From assembly GCF_003003285.1 (NCBI RefSeq), contig NZ_PVTP01000008.1, forward strand, positions 62,001-126,000: 64,000 bases of DNA. The letters are read 5' to 3'. The notes below the pieces were generated by a model, which was not told where the DNA came from, ran no database searches, and worked only from the letters and a program-made list of their open reading frames with translations. Source of the stretch: Yoonia maritima (GTDB lineage Bacteria > Pseudomonadota > Alphaproteobacteria > Rhodobacterales > Rhodobacteraceae). The translations under genes were made by a program, and so were the position numbers. Shown one piece after another: positions 12,192 through 21,111 of this stretch (position 1 is the stretch's first letter; each line of letters begins with the position of its first letter).

Positions 12192-13415
12192 TTAGCCGCC
12201 GAAATCGTCGAGCATGATGTCTTCGGGATCGACACCCAGATCGATCAGCATATTTGTGACCGACTGGTTCATGATTGGCGGACCACACATGTAGAATTCG
12301 CAATCTTCGGGCGCTGGATGATCCTTGAGGTATTCTTCCATCAATACGTTGTGGATGAAGCCTGTATAGCCTTTCCAGTTATCCTCGGGGAGGGCATCTG
12401 AAAGTGCGACGTGCCATTCAAAGTTGTCGAACTGTTCAGCCAGATCGTCGAAATCTTTGACAAAGAACATTTCGCGCTTTGATCGTGCACCGTACCAGAA
12501 TGAAATCTTACGATCACGGTTTTCAAGGCGTTTGAGCTGATCAAAGATATGGCTACGCATTGGCGCCATGCCAGCACCACCACCGATAAAGACCATCTCT
12601 TTTTTGGTGTCGCGCGCAAAGAATTCGCCATACGGACCGGAAATCGTAACTTTGTCTCCGGGCTTTAGGTTAAAGATGTATGACGACATTTTCCCAGCGG
12701 GAATGTCTGTCGATCCCGGAGGAGGGGAGGCCACACGAACGTTCAGCATGATCATGCCTTTTTCGTCAGGGTAGTTGGCCATCGAATAGGCGCGTTCCAC
12801 AGGTTCGTCGACCTTGGATTCATAGTCCCAAAGTTTGAAACGGTCCCAATCTTCGCGGTATTCTTCTTCGACGTCGAATTCTGAATATTTCAGGTGGTGT
12901 GCGGGTGCTTCGATTTGGATGTACCCACCAGCACGGAAATTCACGTCTTCGCCTTCTGGTAGGTCCAGAACAAGCGCCTTAATGAAGGTTGCCACGTTTT
13001 CGTTTGAACGAACGGTGCATTCCCATTTCTGAACGCCGAAGACTTCTTCTGGAACTTCGATTTCCATGTCCTGTTTGACCGCAACCTGACAGGATAGACG
13101 GTCGCCGCAAGATGCTTCGCGTTTGGTGATGTGGCCTTCTTCGGTTGGCAGGATTGATCCGCCGCCTGAATGAACCCGCACACGACATTGCGCGCATGTG
13201 CCACCACCACCGCAAGCGGATGGGACGAACAGTTTTTGTTCGGACAGCGTTTGCAGCAATTTGCCGCCCGCCGGGACCGATATGGTTTTTTCGCCATTGA
13301 TTGTGATGTTAACGTTGCCGCTGGACACAAGTTTTGAACGCGCGGCCAGAATGACTGTGACGAGCGCGATAACGATTGTTGTAAACAGCAAGATGCCTAG
13401 GCCAAAGGTTGCCAC
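12192..13415 (-). CDS. nqrF: Na+-translocating NADH:quinone reductase subunit F
   Basis: A 407-residue subunit: N-terminal membrane helix (about 3-25), 2Fe-2S ferredoxin domain with Cys68, Cys74, Cys77 ([13 protein letters not shown]) and Cys109 (RLSCQ), then a ferredoxin-reductase module with RAYSMANYP for FAD and [12 protein letters not shown] for NADH. It is the NADH entry point of Na+-NQR: it takes two electrons from NADH and passes them through FAD and the 2Fe-2S centre to the membrane subunits. The length equals the usual 407-408 residues. It is the last gene of nqrABCDEF, 13 nt after nqrE, and ends at a bidirectional terminator. Confidence 0.97.
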   Translation of the reverse strand: MATFGLGILLFTTIVIALVTVILAARSKLVSSGNVNITINGEKTISVPAGGKLLQTLSEQKLFVPSACGGGGTCAQCRVRVHSGGGSILPTEEGHITKREASCGDRLSCQVAVKQDMEIEVPEEVFGVQKWECTVRSNENVATFIKALVLDLPEGEDVNFRAGGYIQIEAPAHHLKYSEFDVEEEYREDWDRFKLWDYESKVDEPVERAYSMANYPDEKGMIMLNVRVASPPPGSTDIPAGKMSSYIFNLKPGDKVTISGPYGEFFARDTKKEMVFIGGGAGMAPMRSHIFDQLKRLENRDRKISFWYGARSKREMFFVKDFDDLAEQFDNFEWHVALSDALPEDNWKGYTGFIHNVLMEEYLKDHPAPEDCEFYMCGPPIMNQSVTNMLIDLGVDPEDIMLDDFGG

Positions 13416-13428
13416 TAGATTTCTCCGC

Positions 13429-14037
13429 TCATAGTTTCACGCCAGAGAATGACATGAAGGCCATAGCCATCAGGCCAGCCGTGATGAAAGTGATACCTAG
13501 GCCTTGAAGGCCGTCAGGAATGTCCGAATATTTCAGCTTTTCGCGTACGCCAGCCATCGCAGTGATCGCAAGCGCCCAGCCAAAGCCAGAGGAGATCCCG
13601 TAAGTCAGGGATTCCGAAAAGTTATAGCTGCGTTCCACCATAAACAGTGACCCACCCAAGATGGCGCAGTTCACTGTGATCAAAGGCAAGAACACCCCAA
13701 GTGCGTTGTAGAGCGGCGGAAAGTACTTATCGAGCACCATTTCCAAGATTTGGACCAAGGCCGCAATCACACCAATGTACGAGATAAGGCCAAGGAATGT
13801 CAGGTCAACATCTGCAAAACCTGCCCAGCTTAGTGCGCCTGGCGCCAAGAGATAGGTTAGGATCAGGTTGTTGGCGGGCACGGTGATCGCCTGCACCACC
13901 ATCACAGAAATACCCAGTCCAATCGCAGTCGATATTTTCTTAGAAACGGCGATAAACGTACACATGCCCAAGAAGAATGACAGCGCAAGGTTTTCGACGA
14001 AAATTGCCTTAACGGCGAGTGAGATTAAGCCTTCCAT
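13429..14037 (-). CDS. nqrE: Na+-translocating NADH:quinone reductase subunit E
   Basis: A 202-residue membrane protein with six hydrophobic helices and the start [19 protein letters not shown]. It is homologous to NqrD/RnfA with inverted topology; together NqrD and NqrE hold a membrane iron centre through conserved Cys residues and form part of the sodium path. It contains FLGMCTF and VNCAILGG with those Cys. It directly follows nqrD with a 1-nt overlap of coordinates, so translation is coupled. Confidence 0.97.
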   Translation of the reverse strand: MEGLISLAVKAIFVENLALSFFLGMCTFIAVSKKISTAIGLGISVMVVQAITVPANNLILTYLLAPGALSWAGFADVDLTFLGLISYIGVIAALVQILEMVLDKYFPPLYNALGVFLPLITVNCAILGGSLFMVERSYNFSESLTYGISSGFGWALAITAMAGVREKLKYSDIPDGLQGLGITFITAGLMAMAFMSFSGVKL

Positions 14038-14690
14038 TAGTGCGCATCCACAACTTGAATTTTGTATTCGCGTTCTTCCACTTGACTAGGTTTCCATGTG
14101 CGGAACCCCCAGATCAGAAGACCGATGATAAAGAACGCCGATGGCGGTAGGAGCAGCAGGCCGTTTGGCACATACCATCCGCCATTGTTCACGGTCGGCA
14201 GGATAGTAAAGCCCATCAGGCTGCCCGACCCGAACAATTCTCTGATAATGCCGACGAGCATCAGGATGAAGCCATAGCCCAACCCGTTGCCGATCCCGTC
14301 GATAAAGCTGTCGATGGGTGGGTTTTTCATCGCGAACGCCTCTGCGCGGCCCATCACGATACAGTTTGTGATGATCAGACCAACAAAGACAGACAGCGTT
14401 TTAGAAATCTCGAATGCGTAGGCCTTGAGCATCTGGTCGACCAGAATAACCAGTGACGCGATGATGACCATCTGCACAATAATCCGGATCGAGCTTGGGA
14501 TGTGGTTGCGGATCATCGAGATAAACATTGATGAAAACGCGGTCACAAGTGTCACGGCAATCGCCATAACAAGCGCGACTTTCAATGATGATGTCACAGC
14601 AAGCGCTGAACAAATGCCAAGCACCTGCAAAGTGATTGGGTTGTTATCGACCATCGGGTCGATCAACATTTCCCTACGTGTCTGTCCCAT
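14037..14690 (-). CDS. nqrD: Na+-translocating NADH:quinone reductase subunit D
   Basis: A 217-residue membrane protein with six helices. [13 protein letters not shown] near the N-terminus and [16 protein letters not shown] are NqrD/RnfE signatures, including the two conserved Cys that take part in the membrane iron centre. It abuts nqrC and nqrE with start and stop codons overlapping, as in the standard nqr operon. Confidence 0.97.
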   Translation of the reverse strand: MGQTRREMLIDPMVDNNPITLQVLGICSALAVTSSLKVALVMAIAVTLVTAFSSMFISMIRNHIPSSIRIIVQMVIIASLVILVDQMLKAYAFEISKTLSVFVGLIITNCIVMGRAEAFAMKNPPIDSFIDGIGNGLGYGFILMLVGIIRELFGSGSLMGFTILPTVNNGGWYVPNGLLLLPPSAFFIIGLLIWGFRTWKPSQVEEREYKIQVVDAH

Positions 14691-15511
14691 CAGATATCTC
14701 CTGCTTTTAGGTTATCAAGGAAAGGACCGAAACCGGATTCTCCCATCCAGAACCTGACCAGATTGTTGACGCCGTTTGTTGTCAGCGTTGCGCCCGCAAG
14801 CGCGTCGATGTGATAATCGTCGCCAGCGGCTGGTACTGTTTTTGACACGCTAATTTGCAGCGTCCCGTCATCGTCGGCCAAACGTTTGCCGTTCCACAAT
14901 GCTTTCCAGCGTGGATTATCGACTTCGGCGCCAAGACCGGGTGTTTCCGCGTGTTCATAAAACTGCAAACCGTAGATGTCGTTGCCGTTTTCTTCGAGCG
15001 CGATAAACCCATAAAGTGTGGACCAAAGCCCATAGCCGTGTATTGGCAAGATCAGCTTGTCGATATCGCCATTTTCGTCACGCAGTAGATAGACAGTTAC
15101 GTATTCGGCTTGGCGGACAATCCCTGCTGGATCATCATCAAGCGCAACTGACGTTTCTGGGTCGTTGGCTGCAGCGCGATCGTCAAATGTCGCCGGGTCG
15201 AATTCGTCAGTGAATGTTCCGGTGCTTAGCTCAAGCACTTGTGGTTCAAATGCGGCAAAGGATTCAAGCACGTCTGCATCGGGGTCATAAATACCCGCGA
15301 CTTGCAGGATGTTGACTTGCTTGTCTTTCAACGCATTGATTTCTTGCAGCGGGCGCAACGTGACGGCGGCCGCAGATACGATCATCGACGCGATCAGGCA
15401 CAGCACCACCGCGACGAACACGGTCTTTGGTACCGAATCCGTTGGCAGCGCCAAAAAGCGTGCGATTGGGCCTTTGGCCTGTTCGGGGATGTTGTTTTGT
15501 TCTTCAGACAT
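14690..15511 (-). CDS. nqrC: Na+-translocating NADH:quinone reductase subunit C
   Basis: A 273-residue subunit with one N-terminal helix (about 30-52) and an FMN-binding domain. The covalent flavin site is [10 protein letters not shown] near residue 238; the ApbE target motif is usually D-x-x-S-G-A-T, and here the Ser is Ala, so the phosphoester-linked Thr remains but the motif is slightly atypical. It carries electrons from NqrF toward NqrB. The first 25 residues ([15 protein letters not shown]) form a hydrophilic cytosolic leader. The flavin is attached by ApbE, encoded in the divergent unit at 18.2 kb. Confidence 0.96.
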   Translation of the reverse strand: MSEEQNNIPEQAKGPIARFLALPTDSVPKTVFVAVVLCLIASMIVSAAAVTLRPLQEINALKDKQVNILQVAGIYDPDADVLESFAAFEPQVLELSTGTFTDEFDPATFDDRAAANDPETSVALDDDPAGIVRQAEYVTVYLLRDENGDIDKLILPIHGYGLWSTLYGFIALEENGNDIYGLQFYEHAETPGLGAEVDNPRWKALWNGKRLADDDGTLQISVSKTVPAAGDDYHIDALAGATLTTNGVNNLVRFWMGESGFGPFLDNLKAGDI

Positions 15512-16703
15512 GACGTTTAGCCCTGCGACGAATGTTCGCTTGGACGACGAAGTAGTCGATCAACGGTGCGAATACATTACCAAATAGAATTGCGAGCATC
15601 ATGCCCTCGGGAAAAGCGGGGTTCACGACGCGGATCATGACGACCATAAAGCCGATGAGCGCACCATAGATGTAGCGGCCAGCGTTGGTGTGTGATCCGG
15701 AAACAGGTTCCGTGACCATAAACACAAGGCCAAATGCATAGCCGCCGACAACAAGATGCCAGTACCAAGGCATCGCAAACATTGGGTTTGTGTCAGACCC
15801 GATGGCGTTCAACAGCAGCGAGAACCCGATCATCCCAGCAAGACAGCCGACCACCATGCGATAGTTGGCGATTTTCGTCACAAGCAAGAACGCGAGGCCC
15901 AAAAGAGCGGCAATTGTGGATGTTTCACCCATTGAACCGGGCAAGAAGCCGATAAAGCTGTCCCACCATGTCAGGCCATGTGCGGCGAGTGTCTGATAAC
16001 CGTCAGATGCCGAAACAGCCAATGCCGTCGCACCAGTAAAGCCATCAACAGGCACCCAGACTGAATCACCCGAAAGCTGGGCAGGATAGGCAAAGTACAA
16101 GAACGCGCGCCCGGTCAGGGCAGGGTTCAAGAAGTTCTTACCAGTTCCGCCAAAGACTTCTTTGCCGATGACCACACCAAAGATGATCCCTAGTGCGACT
16201 TGCCATAACGGCGTCGTTGCGGGCAGGATCAACGCATAAAGCATTGATGAAACAAGGAAACCTTCGTTTACTTCGTGGCGACGCACTGTGGCAAACACCA
16301 CTTCGAATACACCACCAGCGACAAGCGTGGTGATGTAGATCGGTAGGAAATACATCATCCCATGCAAGATATTAGCCAGTGGGTTGCTTGGGTCGAACCC
16401 GATACCTAATGCGCCGATAACTGCAGCGCGCCAGCCCGACGGGCCAAAGTCTGCGATGGCTGCGTTTGTTTGCAGCCCGACGTTATATGTACCCATCAAA
16501 ATGCAGGGGATCGTCGCCAGCACAACATAGGTCATGATGCGTTTCATATCGACATATGACCGGGCGTGCGGCGCAACAGTGGTTACGGTTTTAGGTGTGT
16601 AAATGAAGCTCTCGATCATTTCATAGATCGGGAAGTAACGCTCCCATTTACCGCCTTTTTCGAAATCCGGTTCAATCCGGTCAAAGAAATTTCGAAGACC
16701 CAT
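15504..16703 (-). CDS. nqrB: Na+-translocating NADH:quinone reductase subunit B
   Basis: A 399-residue membrane subunit with about ten helices and the typical N-terminus (FFDRIEPDFEKGGKWE). The covalent FMN motif is VDGFTGATAL (D-x-x-T-G-A-T). NqrB also carries riboflavin and is the quinone-site and main sodium-channel subunit. It overlaps nqrC by 8 nt and starts 4 nt after nqrA. Its length is close to the 410-415 usual for the family. Confidence 0.96.
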   Translation of the reverse strand: MGLRNFFDRIEPDFEKGGKWERYFPIYEMIESFIYTPKTVTTVAPHARSYVDMKRIMTYVVLATIPCILMGTYNVGLQTNAAIADFGPSGWRAAVIGALGIGFDPSNPLANILHGMMYFLPIYITTLVAGGVFEVVFATVRRHEVNEGFLVSSMLYALILPATTPLWQVALGIIFGVVIGKEVFGGTGKNFLNPALTGRAFLYFAYPAQLSGDSVWVPVDGFTGATALAVSASDGYQTLAAHGLTWWDSFIGFLPGSMGETSTIAALLGLAFLLVTKIANYRMVVGCLAGMIGFSLLLNAIGSDTNPMFAMPWYWHLVVGGYAFGLVFMVTEPVSGSHTNAGRYIYGALIGFMVVMIRVVNPAFPEGMMLAILFGNVFAPLIDYFVVQANIRRRAKRHV

Positions 16704-16706
16704 GGA

Positions 16707-18047
16707 TCAACCCTCTTTTTCGATGGTGGCCAGACAGTCGCGCAGCGCAAGTCCGTATTCATATTTTGCGGGGCAGGCAAAACCAGCAAGCCCCAGATCT
16801 TCTTCGTCCAGCTCGAGCGCGCCAAGCGCCTGGGCCTGATCGGTATCCATCGTAATCAGCGCCCGCAAAAGCTGGGTCGGCAGATAATCTTGGGGCATTA
16901 GCGTTTCAAACGTGCCGGTGGGGACCATTGCGCGGCGTCCGCCGTTCAAATTTGAAGTCAGCGGGAATTTGCGACGCGACAAGGCAGAGCCAAGGACGGG
17001 CTGTACCGCGTATTTATCAACCATCGGCCGGATCCAACCCATCGGGATTTGTTTGCGGTCTTCTTCGATCAATGTGATTTGACGAGCATAACGGCCGAGG
17101 TAACCGTTGGCACCTTCGCCCATGCGTCCGCTTAGCACTGAACCCGAAATCATCCGAACAGGTGTATCGGCTGGCGTGTCATTGATAGCCAGATCGGCCA
17201 TTGATGCACCTACCACAGTGCGTACCAAACGTGGATCGGCGCAGACGGGACCAGTCAATGCCACAACCCGTGTCGCGTCATATGTGCCAGTTTGCAGTAA
17301 ACGCCCGATCGCGATCACGTCTTGATAGCCGATGGTCCAGACTGTTTTGTCGCCGTGTAGCGGCTCAAGAAAGTGAATATGCGTTCCAGCAAGCCCAGCC
17401 GGGTGCGGGCCAGAGAAAGCAGCCGCTTCGACGCCAGCGACATCACCGCCGGGAATATCGGCACCGTCTGCATGGCAAAGATATGTTTTGCCTTCGGTCA
17501 GCAGTGCGATGGCTTTTAGACCGTCGACGAATGCATCCGATTGTTCGCGGATGATCGGCAGCGGGTCAGCTGCCAGAGGCTCTGATTCCATCGCGGTTAC
17601 GAAGATCGCAGAAGGGCGGCTTTCGGGGGTAGGGACCTTTGAATACGGACGAGTGCGGAACGATGTCCACAATCCCGCGCTACAAAGGCGTTCCGCCAGT
17701 CCGTCGGCGGTGGTCGCATCGCCCACAGTCGAAAAGTCGACAGGTGCGGCGTCGCCTTCAACCTGAATTTCCACACTGATCAGTTTGCGTCGTGCGCCCC
17801 GGTTGATCGCCTTGATTCGCCCGGCAACGGGTGAAACCACCTGCACCTGAGGCGTATCTTTGTGGGTAAATATCGGTGTTCCCGCAACAACACTATCGCC
17901 TTCGGCAACAGTGAGTCGGGGTTTGAGCCCAATGTAGTCATCACCAAGGATAGCGACAGTCTGTACTGCCGGTGCAGTCTCGACATCTTCTCTTGGCGCG
18001 CCCGCAATTGAGATGTTCAGACCTTTATGTAGTGCAAATCGCTGCAA
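16707..18047 (-). CDS. nqrA: Na+-translocating NADH:quinone reductase subunit A
   Basis: A 446-residue cytoplasmic subunit, the first gene of the nqr operon. The N-terminal LHKGLNISIAGAPRE is the family signature; the N-terminal domain is biotinyl-lipoyl-like and the rest is related to the NuoF fold without its cofactors. It binds near the quinone site and stabilises the complex. GEGANGYLGRYARQ and GFACPAKYEYG near the C-terminus match NqrA. The 201-bp region upstream separates it from the divergent apbE gene and should contain both promoters. Confidence 0.96.
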   Translation of the reverse strand: MQRFALHKGLNISIAGAPREDVETAPAVQTVAILGDDYIGLKPRLTVAEGDSVVAGTPIFTHKDTPQVQVVSPVAGRIKAINRGARRKLISVEIQVEGDAAPVDFSTVGDATTADGLAERLCSAGLWTSFRTRPYSKVPTPESRPSAIFVTAMESEPLAADPLPIIREQSDAFVDGLKAIALLTEGKTYLCHADGADIPGGDVAGVEAAAFSGPHPAGLAGTHIHFLEPLHGDKTVWTIGYQDVIAIGRLLQTGTYDATRVVALTGPVCADPRLVRTVVGASMADLAINDTPADTPVRMISGSVLSGRMGEGANGYLGRYARQITLIEEDRKQIPMGWIRPMVDKYAVQPVLGSALSRRKFPLTSNLNGGRRAMVPTGTFETLMPQDYLPTQLLRALITMDTDQAQALGALELDEEDLGLAGFACPAKYEYGLALRDCLATIEKEG

Positions 18048-18248
18048 TGCTGACCTCGTCGAGACTGTTTTTTGATTTCCGCACGTCTATTGGCTGGCTG
18101 CCTGAGCGGAAATTGTGAAAAGTTAAGTGTGTGGCTTCATTTTGCCGTGGATAACCGAGGTAAAATCTGTTGAAAAGGCATTAATGGTCGCATGGCGCTG
18201 GCAGAAATGTCGTGTTAGACAGCGGCCCATCGAAAATTGAGGTAAATT

Positions 18249-19283
18249 GTGTCCCAGTCAGTCAAATTATCGCGCCGTAGCTTTATGCTAGTGCCGCTAT
18301 GCCTTGCCGCTTGTAAGCCGGGCGAATCGCTTTTGAAGGTGTCGGGTCTGACCATGGGCACGACTTATAACGTAGCGATCGCTGATGCGCCGCGCTTTGT
18401 GTCGCAATCTGATGTGAAGACGGCGGTTGATGGTGCTTTGGCCACGGTCAACCAGCAGATGTCCAACTGGGACGCTAACTCTGAGATTTCGCGTTTTAAT
18501 GCGCAGACAAGCACTGATGCACAGGTTATTTCGGCTGAATTGGCCGAAGTCATGACCGCAGCAGAGACGGTTCATCTGGCAAGTGGCGGTCGTTTTGACA
18601 CGACGCTTGGCCCGGTGATCGAACTTTGGGGCTTTGGCGCTGATGATCATTCACTGTCTACACCGAACGAAGCAAGCCTGCTGGCAGCGCAAGCGAAATC
18701 AGGTCACGCCAACACATTGCGCGTCACGCCCGGTGCGCTGCAGAAAACGCAACCAGACGCGAATATTTATTTGGCCGCGATTGGCAAAGGCTATGGCGCT
18801 GACCTTGTTGGTCGCGCGTTGGAGCAGTTGGGCGTACACAACTATTTGATCGAAATCGGCGGTGATCTTTATGCGTCGGGCCACAATGCAGATGGCACCG
18901 CATGGCAGATCGGTATCGAAACACCCGAAGCCCACGGGCGCGGTGTGTTGGATGTTGTGTCTGTGTCAAATGTTGGGCTGGCGTCATCTGGCGACTACCG
19001 CAACTTCTTTGAACAAGATGGTCAGCGTTATTCGCACCTGATTGATCCACGCACTGGTCGTCCTGTGACGCACAACACCGCGTCGACAACTGTTTTGGCC
19101 GAAAATGCGATGCTTGCTGATGCGTGGGCGACGGCGTTCCACATTATCGGACAAGAAGAAGGTCTGGTACTGGCAGAAGAGCTGGACCTCGCGGTTCTGT
19201 TCACGCAACATAACGCAAATGCGAACGCACACGGCTTTACAACAACCGCAAGTTCCCGTTTTACGGCCCTAACGCAGGTCTAA
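18249..19283 (+). CDS. apbE: FAD:protein FMN transferase (lipoprotein)
   Basis: A 344-residue ApbE protein that attaches FMN to Thr of NqrB and NqrC using FAD and Mg2+. It starts at GTG 18249 with GAGG upstream. The N-terminus has a twin-Arg-like segment (LSRRSFM) and a lipobox ending LAAC at about residue 20, so it is an exported lipoprotein. GLTMGTTYNV, IGKGYGADLVG, IEIGGDLYASG and the C-terminal HLIDPRTGRP with DAWATAFHI are ApbE signatures. It is divergent from nqrA and followed 21 nt later by nqrM, a dedicated Nqr maturation pair. Confidence 0.95.
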   Translation: MSQSVKLSRRSFMLVPLCLAACKPGESLLKVSGLTMGTTYNVAIADAPRFVSQSDVKTAVDGALATVNQQMSNWDANSEISRFNAQTSTDAQVISAELAEVMTAAETVHLASGGRFDTTLGPVIELWGFGADDHSLSTPNEASLLAAQAKSGHANTLRVTPGALQKTQPDANIYLAAIGKGYGADLVGRALEQLGVHNYLIEIGGDLYASGHNADGTAWQIGIETPEAHGRGVLDVVSVSNVGLASSGDYRNFFEQDGQRYSHLIDPRTGRPVTHNTASTTVLAENAMLADAWATAFHIIGQEEGLVLAEELDLAVLFTQHNANANAHGFTTTASSRFTALTQV

Positions 19284-19304
19284 ACCAAACAAAGAGACGC
19301 AGTC

Positions 19305-19550
19305 ATGGCGACGTTTTTTCTGACATTCGGATTTCTGCTGGTCATCATGCTTGGCATGGCGGCTGGCGTGATCTTGATGGGGCGCACCATCAAAGGAAGC
19401 TGCGGCGGTTTGAATGCAATCGCGGATGCTGATCAATGTCTTGTTTGTAAAAAAGACATTGATCCAGATAGCCCGCTGCGCGAACGTCTTGCGTGCCCAC
19501 GTGCGCGCAAGATGCTGGAAAATGCTGGATTAGACCAAACTGTTGATTAA
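19305..19550 (+). CDS. nqrM: Na+-NQR maturation protein NqrM
   Basis: An 81-residue protein with one N-terminal membrane helix followed by a Cys cluster: GSCGG, then CLVCKKD, then LACP, i.e. four conserved Cys. This is the DUF539/NqrM pattern. NqrM is required for delivering iron to the NqrD/NqrE centre. It follows apbE closely, so both Nqr maturation factors are in one unit opposite the structural operon. Its stop overlaps by 4 nt the end of a small convergent frame. Confidence 0.93.
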   Translation: MATFFLTFGFLLVIMLGMAAGVILMGRTIKGSCGGLNAIADADQCLVCKKDIDPDSPLRERLACPRARKMLENAGLDQTVD

Positions 19551-19732
19551 CTGACTTTGGCGAGCGGTATGAAACCGAGGGCCAAAAAAGAAACCCCAGC
19601 AAGCAGCCCGTAAACCCACAACTTCCAAGTTGGTCCTTCGACTTTCCAGACTTGTCGGTATCTGTGGCCACCCCAACAGCCAAGCACAAAGATCATTGTT
19701 GCAATGGCGGGGGGTAAAGTCAGATCAGACAC
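19547..19732 (-). CDS. Small hydrophobic protein of unknown function
   Basis: A possible 61-residue protein from a GTG at 19732 with TAGGA a few bases upstream. It has two hydrophobic segments: about residues 8-19 (PAIATMIFVLGCWG) and 39-55 (WVYGLLAGVSFLALG), joined by a basic, Trp-rich loop (RYRQVWKVEGPTWKLW). The pattern looks like a genuine small membrane protein, not a shadow frame, and it overlaps nqrM only in its last 4 nt. No family is recognised. It lies downstream of cysH on the same strand, separated by a hairpin. Confidence 0.5.
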   Translation of the reverse strand: MSDLTLPPAIATMIFVLGCWGGHRYRQVWKVEGPTWKLWVYGLLAGVSFLALGFIPLAKVS

Positions 19733-19799
19733 GATATTTTCCTAGCAGGGTGATCTTGCTAGCTATCTGCATAAATTGTTGGCTTGGCAATAGTATCTG

Positions 19800-19831
19800 C
19801 CGATACCGCGCAATGTTTAACGCGGTATCGG
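19800..19831. terminator. Strong hairpin downstream of cysH
   Basis: A perfect 11-bp inverted repeat (CCGATACCGCG and CGCGGTATCGG) with a 10-nt loop starts 8 nt past the cysH stop on the minus strand. No T run follows on the minus strand, while TCTGATTTT follows on the plus strand, so direction is ambiguous. Confidence 0.6.
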
Positions 19832-19838
19832 TCTGATT

Positions 19839-20579
19839 TTAGGTGGGGTCTAAGTGCAGGCCGCATTCGCGGTTTTGGCCAAAGAACCGGGTATCTTCTT
19901 CGCGCATACCGTCTTCGAGCTTGCGCGTCGTATGGGTGTCGCCAACGCTGACATATCCCTGTTCCCAAAGCGGGTGATAGGGCAGGTCATGTTCCTTAAG
20001 GTACATGTGAACGTCGCGGTTGGTCCAATCTACAATCGGGTGGAATTTGACGCGACCATGCTGGAATTCAAGGATTTTGCGTTCGGCGCGGCTGTCGGCC
20101 TGAACGCGGCGTAGGCCGCTGTACCACGTGCCAGCACCAACATTGCCCATTGCGCGCTGCATTGGTTCAACTTTGTTGATGGTATTGTACTTCTTTAAAC
20201 CTTCTTCGCCCTGATCCCAAAGCTGACCAAAACGGGCTTCTTGCCAGGCGGGGCTCATCTCTGCGCGGTAGACGTGCAGGTTTAAGCCAAGCCGTTCGGT
20301 CAGTTCGTCGATAAACCGATAGGTTTCAGGAAACAGATACCCGGTATCAAATAGCAGGACAGGGATGTCGGGCACCTGCGCGGTCATCATATGTAACATG
20401 ACCGCCGACTGGATGCCGAAGCTAGATGAAACAACGTGATCGCGGGGCAGGTTTTCGAGAGCCCATTCAACACGCGTTGTCGCGGTTTGGTCTTCGAGCC
20501 ATTCATTGGCAGCAGAAAACACTTTGGGTCCATGCGATGCATGGTTCGGTTCGGTTTTTTGAGCAGCTTGAGTTTTCAT
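19839..20579 (-). CDS. cysH: Phosphoadenylyl-sulfate reductase (thioredoxin-dependent)
   Basis: A 246-residue PAPS reductase of assimilatory sulfate reduction. [14 protein letters not shown] is the PP-loop region, [13 protein letters not shown] and the C-terminal [14 protein letters not shown] and RECGLH are diagnostic. The only Cys is in ECGLH, the catalytic Cys; the Cys-Cys pair and other ligands of the 4Fe-4S APS reductases are absent. It should therefore reduce PAPS (not APS) with thioredoxin, like the enterobacterial enzyme. This differs from many alphaproteobacterial CysH proteins of the Fe-S type. No other sulfate assimilation gene is adjacent apart from a diflavin reductase gene 5 kb away that is probably not part of this pathway. 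Confidence 0.93.
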   Translation of the reverse strand: MKTQAAQKTEPNHASHGPKVFSAANEWLEDQTATTRVEWALENLPRDHVVSSSFGIQSAVMLHMMTAQVPDIPVLLFDTGYLFPETYRFIDELTERLGLNLHVYRAEMSPAWQEARFGQLWDQGEEGLKKYNTINKVEPMQRAMGNVGAGTWYSGLRRVQADSRAERKILEFQHGRVKFHPIVDWTNRDVHMYLKEHDLPYHPLWEQGYVSVGDTHTTRKLEDGMREEDTRFFGQNRECGLHLDPT

Positions 20580-21111
20580 ATCATTGCACTTTGGTGTTAG
20601 TTCAGCTGTGATAATTCGTATGTGTTACTTTGGCTTAGACGACGGTCGTTTGTGTATGACGTAATCGTCGAACCCTTTGTTAGCGTTACGTTCTCTTAGC
20701 TAATCGTAGCGCCGTTTCATTGGATACATTGCTGTCGATCGCTCTGTCTTGCATCTGATAAAGCAACCCAGACCATGATTCACAATACAAGCCCGGTACG
20801 AAAGGACGATCGTGGCGGGTTTCATTCAAATCAAGAAACCCACATTCTTTATATGGTCGATAAGGGTGAACAACGTTTGGGCTGATCCGAAAGGAAAATC
20901 GTTCCGTGCCGGGCCTTTCGATGATATTTTTACTTTACATAGGCGCGATAAATGCGCACTGCCCCATTGAAAATACCCAAAATATTATGGCTCCGATGTA
21001 TATATTGAAACCTAATCTCTTTTGGTATACGACCGCATACAGCGAGATCCCCTTGGGTCGACAGTTCCTGCCATCACCCAGTTCTGACAACATTTACACT
21101 TCCGGATAGCC
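20580..21111. promoter_or_regulatory. 532-bp intergenic region between cysH and acnB
   Basis: No convincing gene. It must contain the divergent promoters of cysH and acnB. One imperfect structure was seen: GGGTTTC at 20817-20823 and GAAACCC at 20835-20841 with an 11-nt loop, without a T run. The part nearest acnB (20980-21060) is richer in A+T. A 67-codon frame at 20906-21109 lacks a ribosome binding site and family resemblance. A long acnB leader is possible. Confidence 0.4.

Noticed and set aside
20906..21109. 67-codon frame just before acnB
   Set aside because: No ribosome binding site, no recognisable protein pattern and odd composition; more likely leader DNA.
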